From: an uncultured Coriobacteriaceae bacterium
GTDB taxonomy: Bacteria; Actinomycetota; Coriobacteriia; Coriobacteriales; QAMH01
Reading direction: 5' to 3'
DNA length: 10,625 nt
NCBI GenBank assembly: GCA_902783175.1
Contig: CACZQA010000139.1
Span: 1 to 10,625 of the forward strand
Position numbers and translations under genes: made by a program. Within the stretch, counting starts at the first letter, position 1. Every line of letters starts with the position of its first letter. A model generated the notes under the pieces. It did not search any database. It was not told the origin of the DNA and saw nothing but the letters and a program-made list of their open reading frames with translations. This document shows positions 5,853 to 10,625 of this stretch, one piece after another.

Positions 5853-7361
5853 TGCGTTTGTCTCGGAATCTTTGATCTGCACGACGTACATGACGTTCGT
5901 GCCGGCATGCGCCTCGCCCGCGACAGCAGAGGTCTCGGGGCTCGTCTGGGCATCGCCTGCGGTGAAGACGGCGAGGTCGCCCGGCTTGACGAGGCCGCGC
6001 GCGAGCACCTGCTCCTGCGCGTTGGCGATGGTCTGCTGCATGGCGACGCGTGCCGGAAGCCCGCCGCTCATGGGAGTCACGCCCCAGAACAGCTGCATGC
6101 GGCGCATGACCTGCTCGGAGGGCGCGACGGCGTAGATCGGCACGCGCGGGCGCAGCTTGGAGACAGCGCGCGCCGTGCGGCCGGTGCTCGTCGGGCAGAC
6201 GATGCAACTGGCATTGACGGCATGTGCGGTCTGGACGGCCGCCCGAGCGACCATCGGCGAGACCGGCACGGGCTCTTCGGCGCCGGCGGCGTCGGGGCCA
6301 GGCTGTGCGGCCGCGTTGGCGGCAGAGCCAGCCAGGTAGCGCTCGGTCTGCGCCGCGATGCGTACCATCATGCGCACGGTCGTGCCCGGGTACTTGCCGA
6401 GCGCGGTCTCGCTCGACAGCATGAGCGCGTCGACGCCATCGTAGACGGCGCTTGCGACGTCGGCCACGTCAGAGCGCGTCGCACGCGGCTCGCCGATCAT
6501 GGATTCGAGCATCTGGCCTGCGACGATGACGGGCACGCGCCGCTCGTTGCACAGGCGCACGATCTGCTTTTGGATATGGGGCACGCGCTCGGTATCCATC
6601 TCGACGCCGAGGTCACCCCGCGCGATGACGACGCCGTCGCAGGCATCGACGATCGCGGCGATGTTGTCGACGGCGCGTTCGTTCTCGATCTTGGCGATGA
6701 GCCCGATGCCGGCGCCGCCGTTTCCGTCGAGAAACGCACGCACGACGGCGAGGTCCGCGGCGTCTCGCACGGCGGGGACAGCCACGAAGTCGACGCCCTG
6801 CTCGATGCCGAACAAAAGGTCGCGCTCATCGTGCTCTGACATGATGGGCAGGTCGATCTGCGTGCCGGGGAAGTTCATGCCCTTGTGCTCGCGCAGGATA
6901 CCGCTGTTCTGCACCGTGCAGACGATGTCGCTCCCGCGTGTCTCGTCGACGGCCAGCTCGATGAGGCCGTTGTCTATGAGGATGGAGGTACCCGGGCGCA
7001 TGTAGCCCGCAAGGCCGGCGCAGGTCTGCTGCACGAGGCGGCTCGTGCCCGCGACCGGGGCTTCCGTAAGCGTGATCTGCTTGCCTGCCTGCAAGCGCAC
7101 GGGGGCTCCGTCGACGAGCGCGCCGGTGCGGATGCGCGGGCCGCGCAGGTCGAGCATGATCGCGGTCGGGGCGTTGAGCTCGCGGCGTACCTTCTTGATG
7201 CGGTTGATGCGCGCGAGGTGCTCGTTTTGGCTACCGTGGCTGAAGTTGAGGCGGGCGATGTCCATGCCCTCGGCGATCAGGTTCCTGAGCGTGAGTTCGC
7301 TGTCGGAGGCCGGACCCATCGTGCAGACGATTTTGGTCCGCTTGGATTGCTGTACTCCCAT
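5850..7361 (-). CDS. pyk: Pyruvate kinase, predicted K+-independent type
   Basis: This enzyme transfers phosphate from phosphoenolpyruvate to ADP, the final step of glycolysis. The 503-residue product shows RTKIVCTMGPAS (8-19), ARLNFSHGS (36-44) with Arg37, Asn39 and Ser41, LIAKIENERAVDNI (221-234) with catalytic Lys224 and metal ligand Glu226, IARGDLGVEM (246-255) with metal ligand Asp250, QMLESMIGEP (283-292) and MLSSETALGKYPG (314-326). DLRGPRIRTG (71-80) has Arg where K+-dependent enzymes have Glu (E117, rabbit muscle numbering), like the DLQGPKIR of E. coli PykA, so potassium independence is predicted. Gly282 replaces the usual Thr of ATQMLESM. An Ala/Pro-rich stretch (344-368) separates the barrel from the C-terminal domain and makes the protein slightly long. 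ATG 7361 is chosen for homology and a GAGG four bases upstream; the longer open frame has no family similarity. Confidence 0.95.
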   Translation of the reverse strand: MGVQQSKRTKIVCTMGPASDSELTLRNLIAEGMDIARLNFSHGSQNEHLARINRIKKVRRELNAPTAIMLDLRGPRIRTGALVDGAPVRLQAGKQITLTEAPVAGTSRLVQQTCAGLAGYMRPGTSILIDNGLIELAVDETRGSDIVCTVQNSGILREHKGMNFPGTQIDLPIMSEHDERDLLFGIEQGVDFVAVPAVRDAADLAVVRAFLDGNGGAGIGLIAKIENERAVDNIAAIVDACDGVVIARGDLGVEMDTERVPHIQKQIVRLCNERRVPVIVAGQMLESMIGEPRATRSDVADVASAVYDGVDALMLSSETALGKYPGTTVRMMVRIAAQTERYLAGSAANAAAQPGPDAAGAEEPVPVSPMVARAAVQTAHAVNASCIVCPTSTGRTARAVSKLRPRVPIYAVAPSEQVMRRMQLFWGVTPMSGGLPARVAMQQTIANAQEQVLARGLVKPGDLAVFTAGDAQTSPETSAVAGEAHAGTNVMYVVQIKDSETNA

Positions 7362-7397
7362 TGCACCTCGAATATCTTGACTCGCATTGCTGCTTGC

Positions 7398-7434
7398 GTC
7401 GCCACATTGTAGCCGCAATAGAAGCATTTTCCTA
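7398..7434 (-). promoter_or_regulatory. Possible pyk-rha promoter
   Basis: A TACAAT box lies on the minus strand at 7411-7406, differing from TATAAT by one base. It is in an AT-richer stretch of the asd-pyk gap and would give a leader of roughly 37 bases before the pyk ATG. At 17 bases' spacing the -35 position holds TAGGAA, which is a poor match. Position fits; the -35 box does not. Confidence 0.35.
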
Positions 7435-7462
7435 TGAACTTTTTCCTCCCCGTTCCATGACG

Positions 7463-7505
7463 AAGGGGCGGGACCTCTGCCGCAGCGACAGGGAACCCGC
7501 CCCTT
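7463..7505 (-). terminator. Hairpin downstream of asd
   Basis: AAGGGGCGGG (7463-7472) and CCCGCCCCTT (7496-7505) form a perfect 10-bp GC-rich stem around a 23-base loop that holds a small CTG/CAG helix. It begins 37 bases beyond the asd stop, upstream of the putative pyk promoter, so it would separate asd from the pyk-rha unit. On the minus strand only TT and then CGTC follow the stem; the better T-run (TTTT) is on the plus strand, where no gene needs it. Termination on the minus strand is therefore probable rather than certain. Confidence 0.55.
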
Positions 7506-7542
7506 TTGGTGCGTGGATGGCCGGCTGCCGGGAGGCGAGCCT

Positions 7543-8568
7543 CTACGGCAGGAGGCGTTCTGCAATCTGCACGGCGTTGAGCGCGGCGCCCTTGCGAATC
7601 TGGTCCATGACGAACCACATCGCGAGGCCGTTCTCGACGGTGCGGTCGATGCGGACGCGCCCGACGTACACGTCGTCGGTGCCCTGCTTGAGGCCGGGCA
7701 TCGGGTAGACGAGGTTCGCGCAGTCGTCCTCGAGCGTGACGCCCTCCGTGGCCGCCAGGACTTCCTTGGCCTTCTCCGGGCTGATCGGCCCGTTGAACTC
7801 GACGTTCACGGACTCGGCGTGGCAGCGCAGCACGGGAACGCGCACGCAGGTCGGGGCGACCTCGATGCTGTCGTCGCCGAAGATCTTCTTGGTCTCGACG
7901 ACCATCTTCCACTCTTCTTTGTAGTAATCGTCCTCGACCGGCACGTCGATGTGCGGGATGACGTTGAAGGCGATCTGGTCGGAGAACGCCTCGATTGTCA
8001 GCGGCTCGCCCGCGAGGAACTGCTTGGTCTGGTTGTAGAGCTCGTTCATCGCCTTCATGCCGGCGCCGGATGCGGCCTGGTACGTGCTCACGACGATGCG
8101 CTTGATGCCGCCGGCAGCGTCTGCCAGCGCCTTGAGCGGGACGACCATCTCGATGGTGGAGCAGTTGGGGTTGGCGATCACGCCGGAATGCCACGCGAGG
8201 TCATGGGCGTTAACCTCGGGGACGACCAGCGGGACGTCTTTTTCCTGGCGAAACGCGCTGGAGTTGTCGATCATGACGCAGCCGGCGTCGACGACTGCCT
8301 GGCGGAACTGCCTGGAGACGCCCGCGCCCGCGCTGAACAGGGCGATGTCGACGCCCTCGAAGCTTTCCGGCGTCATCTCCTCGACGGTGAGCTCGCCGCC
8401 TTTGAACGGGAGCGTGGTGCCCGCGGAGCGCGCAGAGGCCAGAGCCTTGACCTTGGACGCCGGGAAATCCCTCTGCTCGAGAACCTTGAGCATCTCACGG
8501 CCGACGACACCGGTGGCACCGGCAACGGCGACGACAGGATTTGCGGGCATTTCTTTGTTCCAAGGCAT
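7543..8568 (-). CDS. asd: Aspartate-semialdehyde dehydrogenase
   Basis: Asd reduces L-aspartyl-4-phosphate to aspartate-4-semialdehyde with NADPH, the branch to lysine/diaminopimelate, threonine and methionine. The 341-residue product has the N-terminal nucleotide loop VAVAGATGVVG (13-23), FSAGAGVS (78-85), the active-site ANPNCSTIEM (132-141) with Cys136, STYQAASGAG (161-170) and CVRVPVLRCH (241-250) with the acid-base His250, so it is complete. Length is in the usual 330-370 range. I choose ATG 8568, with GAGGGGG about six bases upstream; the next Met (8550) lacks a good site. It stands apart from its neighbours, with hairpins on both sides, and has no evident link to rhamnose use. Confidence 0.95.
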   Translation of the reverse strand: MPWNKEMPANPVVAVAGATGVVGREMLKVLEQRDFPASKVKALASARSAGTTLPFKGGELTVEEMTPESFEGVDIALFSAGAGVSRQFRQAVVDAGCVMIDNSSAFRQEKDVPLVVPEVNAHDLAWHSGVIANPNCSTIEMVVPLKALADAAGGIKRIVVSTYQAASGAGMKAMNELYNQTKQFLAGEPLTIEAFSDQIAFNVIPHIDVPVEDDYYKEEWKMVVETKKIFGDDSIEVAPTCVRVPVLRCHAESVNVEFNGPISPEKAKEVLAATEGVTLEDDCANLVYPMPGLKQGTDDVYVGRVRIDRTVENGLAMWFVMDQIRKGAALNAVQIAERLLP

Positions 8569-8609
8569 AGCGGCCCCCTCGCGGACGTTGTGGTCAGACT
8601 TGTGAATGC

Positions 8610-8618
8610 ACGATAGCA
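8610..8618 (-). promoter_or_regulatory. Possible extended -10 promoter of asd
   Basis: The minus strand reads TGCTATCGT at 8618-8610, a TGn extension followed by TATCGT (four of six bases of TATAAT). No convincing -35 box lies upstream. It would give a leader of about 34 bases before asd. Weak, offered because asd appears to need its own promoter. Confidence 0.25.
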
Positions 8619-8707
8619 CTACCGCCGCCAAAAGCATCGGTGCGGGCGAATATGCTCCGCGGGAACGGTGGGGCTGGCGAGTGGACGGATGGGGTGTCCC
8701 CTCGTAT

Positions 8708-8745
8708 CAAAGTGGCACGATACCCACGGCCCCTCGTGCCATTTG
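8708..8745 (-). terminator. Hairpin downstream of the CYTH gene
   Basis: TGGCACGA (8713-8720) and TCGTGCCA (8734-8741) pair perfectly around a 13-base loop. The stem is extended by CAAA (8708-8711) with TTTG (8742-8745) past a bulged G at 8712. On the minus strand it begins 7 bases beyond the CYTH stop. The minus-strand 3' side reads CACTTTG, with only a short T-run, so it could be a weak terminator or mRNA end-protecting structure separating the flavoprotein-CYTH pair from asd. Confidence 0.5.
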
Positions 8746-8751
8746 TATCAG

Positions 8752-9366
8752 TTAGAGGGACATGGCGCGGGCGAGCTTGGAGAGCGGTTGCGGCGTGAGG
8801 TGCGCCGTGTCCTGGATGTCGAGGGCAAAGTCGTTGAACGCGTCGAGCGAGCCGTCCTTGTGCTCGAGCTCCATCTCGCGAAATTCCTGCTCGCGCCCCT
8901 CGCGGCGCAAGACCCCCTCGTCAAAGGCGAGCTCGGCCTCGAATGCGTCTTCTGCCCCCTGCGTGCCCACCGCGAGCTTGAACGCGCGGCGGTCGAACTC
9001 GGTCTCGCAGTTGACCTTGAGCTCCTTTGCCGCGAGCTTCTCGCAGACGTCGCGGGGAGCGCCCACCTCGGGGAGCAGCCCCAGCGCCTTCCGGATGTCG
9101 TCGCAGGCGACCTCGTATTCCTCGCGCGTCGCCCTGCCATCGCTCACCTCGACCTCGAGCTTGAGCGAGCACACGCTGACGCCGTTTTCCGCGCGCTTGC
9201 GCAGACCGCCGCGCAGGGCGAACACGTCGCCGTCGACCGTGTCGTAGTAGGTCGCGTGCATGCTGATGTTCTCGACGCCGCGGATATACGGCGAGAGCTT
9301 CTCAGCCGCATCGAGCGCCGCAAGCCCGCCCGCATCCGTCAGGTCCCACTTGTACTCGACTTCCAC
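8752..9366 (-). CDS. CYTH-domain protein (putative triphosphatase)
   Basis: The 204-residue product starts MEVEYKW, the E-x-E-x-K signature that opens CYTH tunnel enzymes (inorganic triphosphatase, thiamine triphosphatase and class IV adenylate cyclase relatives). Other family elements follow in order: ATYYDTVDG (38-46), LRGGLRKR (51-58), SLKLEVEV (67-74), EEYEV (82-86), FEAELAFDEG (142-151) and EMELEHKDG (164-172), giving the alternating acidic and basic residues that line the tunnel. There is no CHAD domain fused. Substrate cannot be told from sequence; hydrolysis of tripolyphosphate or a nucleoside triphosphate with Mg2+ is likeliest. The start is GTG 9366, six bases after AGGAGG; the longer frame upstream overlaps the flavoprotein gene and would put residues before the ExExK motif. 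The gap to the flavoprotein gene is ten bases, so coupling is likely. Confidence 0.85.
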   Translation of the reverse strand: MEVEYKWDLTDAGGLAALDAAEKLSPYIRGVENISMHATYYDTVDGDVFALRGGLRKRAENGVSVCSLKLEVEVSDGRATREEYEVACDDIRKALGLLPEVGAPRDVCEKLAAKELKVNCETEFDRRAFKLAVGTQGAEDAFEAELAFDEGVLRREGREQEFREMELEHKDGSLDAFNDFALDIQDTAHLTPQPLSKLARAMSL

Positions 9367-9372
9367 GGTGCG

Positions 9373-9379
9373 CCTCCTA
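9373..9379 (-). promoter_or_regulatory. CYTH-gene Shine-Dalgarno overlapping the flavoprotein stop
   Basis: The minus strand reads TAGGAGG, then CGCACC, then GTG. The flavoprotein stop TAG merges with a full AGGAGG consensus. This fixes the GTG start of the CYTH protein and places both genes in one operon. Confidence 0.8.
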
Positions 9380-10531
9380 CTCTCCAGATGCAGCCTCTTG
9401 ACCTGCGACGATACCGCTCGCCCACGCCCAGTGGAGGTTGTAGCCGCCGCACTTCGCGTCGACGTCGAGCGCCTCGCCGCACGCATAGACGCCCGGGGTC
9501 ACCAGCGACTCGAGCGTGTCCGCATCGAACTCCGATATCGCCGCGCCTCCGCGCGTGACCTGCGCGTGCTTTGCGTCGCCCACGCCCGCGACCTCGATGC
9601 GGAAGTCGTTGCAGACCATCGCCACCTTTGCGAGCATGTCGCGCTCTACCTGCGCGGATGGCTTCACGCCCGCCATGCGCAAGATGGCGTCGGCAACGCG
9701 CGACTGGAACATGCCGCACAGCAGCTCCTGGTAGCTGGGCACATCCCCCGTGAGCGACTCGCCCACGAGAATATCCAGATGCTGCTCGAGCAGCGAGAGC
9801 GTCTCGTCTTCGTTGAGCCCAGGCAGAAAGTCGAGCGAGATCAGGTCCTGCGGCTGCGCATAGCGCGACATATCGAAGATGACAACGCCCGAAAGCCCGT
9901 AATCGCGAAAGAGCACCTCGCCGTATTCGCTCGCGAAAGGTTCACCCGCCGTCGTGCCGGTCGCATACACGTTGACCTGCACGCGTGCGCGAATCCCCGA
10001 CAGCCCTCGAATCGGCTTTCTGTCGGTTGCCAGCGAGCACAAGATGGGATGAAACGGCTCGATGACGTGCCCGCTTTTTCCGAGCAGGCCGCTGCCGCCG
10101 CCCGTCGCGACGATGTAGCGGTCCGCATCGACTTCATCCAAGCTGGAGATGGGATGGTTGCACTCGACCGTGACGCCAAGGCGCTCGACGGCGAGTCTGA
10201 GCACGTCGAGCACGCTCGTCGCGGTGTTGGTGAGCGGGTAGACGCGCCCCTCGCGCTCCTCGAATGTAAGAAGACCCAGGTGCGCAAACCAGTTGCGAAT
10301 CTCCTGCGGGCCGTACTTGCTCAAGATGCCCGTCACGAAGTACGGGGCGTTGTAGTCCTCGGGGACGATTGTCGTGTTGGTGAGGTTGCAGCGCCCGTTG
10401 CCCGTGGCGAGAATCTTCTGGCCGACTCGATCCTTTTGCTCGTAAATGGTCACCTCGGCACCCGCTCGCGCCGCCGAGATGGCAGCGGCAAGCCCCGAAG
10501 CTCCTCCTCCGATCACTGCAACTTTGCGCAT
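9377..10531 (-). CDS. HI0933/BaiN-family NAD(P)/FAD-dependent oxidoreductase
   Basis: The 384-residue flavoprotein opens with VAVIGGGASGLAAA (4-17), a GxGxxG Rossmann loop for FAD, with Glu31 at the end of the second strand (VTIYEQ) for the ribose. It then has ILATGNGRCNLTN (40-52), the hallmark of the HI0933 family (YhiN, BaiN/RdsA names in databases), VATGGGSGLLG (141-151), and the C-terminal FAD-binding CGEALDVDAKCGGYNLHWAW (351-370). It is cytosolic with no signal peptide. Length is slightly under the usual 390-420. The reaction is not established for most members; the BaiN label comes from a bile-acid operon and should not be read as proof of bile-acid chemistry here. ATG 10531 follows GGGGAG by a few bases. 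It leads a two-gene operon with the CYTH gene. Confidence 0.9.
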   Translation of the reverse strand: MRKVAVIGGGASGLAAAISAARAGAEVTIYEQKDRVGQKILATGNGRCNLTNTTIVPEDYNAPYFVTGILSKYGPQEIRNWFAHLGLLTFEEREGRVYPLTNTATSVLDVLRLAVERLGVTVECNHPISSLDEVDADRYIVATGGGSGLLGKSGHVIEPFHPILCSLATDRKPIRGLSGIRARVQVNVYATGTTAGEPFASEYGEVLFRDYGLSGVVIFDMSRYAQPQDLISLDFLPGLNEDETLSLLEQHLDILVGESLTGDVPSYQELLCGMFQSRVADAILRMAGVKPSAQVERDMLAKVAMVCNDFRIEVAGVGDAKHAQVTRGGAAISEFDADTLESLVTPGVYACGEALDVDAKCGGYNLHWAWASGIVAGQEAASGE

Positions 10532-10579
10532 GTGTCTCCCCTTCTGTCCTCGCGCGGCGCATGGAAATCGCCTTCACCG

Positions 10580-10608
10580 ATAGTAGCGGGAAGGAAGCAC
10601 GCGTTCCA
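10580..10608 (-). promoter_or_regulatory. Possible promoter of the flavoprotein-CYTH operon
   Basis: Minus strand TGGAAC (10608-10603) and TACTAT (10585-10580) are separated by 17 bases. The -10 differs from TATAAT at two positions and the -35 is a three-of-six match. It would give a leader of about 41 bases. The -35 half overlaps a near-palindrome, GGAAGCACGCGTTCC (10593-10607). Confidence 0.3.
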
Positions 10609-10625
10609 TCGCTTTTTCAGCTGGG

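Noticed and set aside
4317..6839. A plus-strand open frame of 840 codons antisense to rhaB and most of pyk
   Set aside because: Both minus-strand genes under it have complete catalytic motifs. The frame's product is dominated by Arg, Ala, His, Asp and Val with no recognisable domain, as expected for the mirror frame of GC-rich genes.
7463..7507. Hairpin with TTTT on the plus strand as a plus-strand terminator
   Set aside because: No plus-strand gene lies upstream of it; the T-run is probably incidental and the stem is better read as the asd terminator.
7362..7565. 68-codon upstream extension of the pyk reading frame
   Set aside because: It would run through the asd-downstream hairpin region and asd stop, has no pyruvate kinase similarity, and a GAGG site with ATG sits exactly where similarity begins.

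Overview
The window is GC-rich and densely packed. Apart from the last 45 codons of a plus-strand gene at the left edge, every gene I can support lies on the minus strand. GC content, codon use, gene order and the GGGGAC-type intergenic palindromes suggest a gut actinobacterium of the Coriobacteriia (Collinsella/Olsenella type). That assignment is inference; there is no rRNA or other marker to settle it.

Layout in the direction of transcription (right to left): an HI0933/BaiN-family flavoprotein (10531-9377) is tightly followed by a CYTH-domain protein (9366-8752). A hairpin-bearing gap precedes aspartate-semialdehyde dehydrogenase, asd (8568-7543). A second hairpin-bearing gap precedes pyruvate kinase, pyk (7361-5850). 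Nine bases after pyk the L-rhamnose genes begin: rhaB kinase (5840-4371), rhaA isomerase (4260-2998), rhaD aldolase (2925-2083), rhaM mutarotase (1978-1637) and an MFS sugar porter (1620-253). A strong hairpin at 196-223 closes the run and separates it from the convergent plus-strand gene that ends at 139.

How the genes work together: the MFS protein would import L-rhamnose. RhaM speeds interconversion of its anomers, RhaA makes L-rhamnulose, RhaB makes L-rhamnulose-1-phosphate, and RhaD cleaves that to dihydroxyacetone phosphate and L-lactaldehyde. Dihydroxyacetone phosphate enters lower glycolysis, whose last ATP-yielding step is pyruvate kinase. That gives a metabolic reason for pyk to sit directly upstream of rhaB. 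No lactaldehyde reductase or dehydrogenase and no recognisable rhamnose regulator are in the window.

The core genes are ordinary and their catalytic residues are intact. The points worth a second look are the pyk-rhaB junction, the divergent K+-site signature of the pyruvate kinase, three consecutive hairpins between rhaB and rhaA, a U-tracted hairpin between rhaA and rhaD, and a three-copy invertible repeat between rhaD and rhaM. I see no tRNA, rRNA, CRISPR array, insertion sequence or defence system, and I do not think the window holds a wholly new system.
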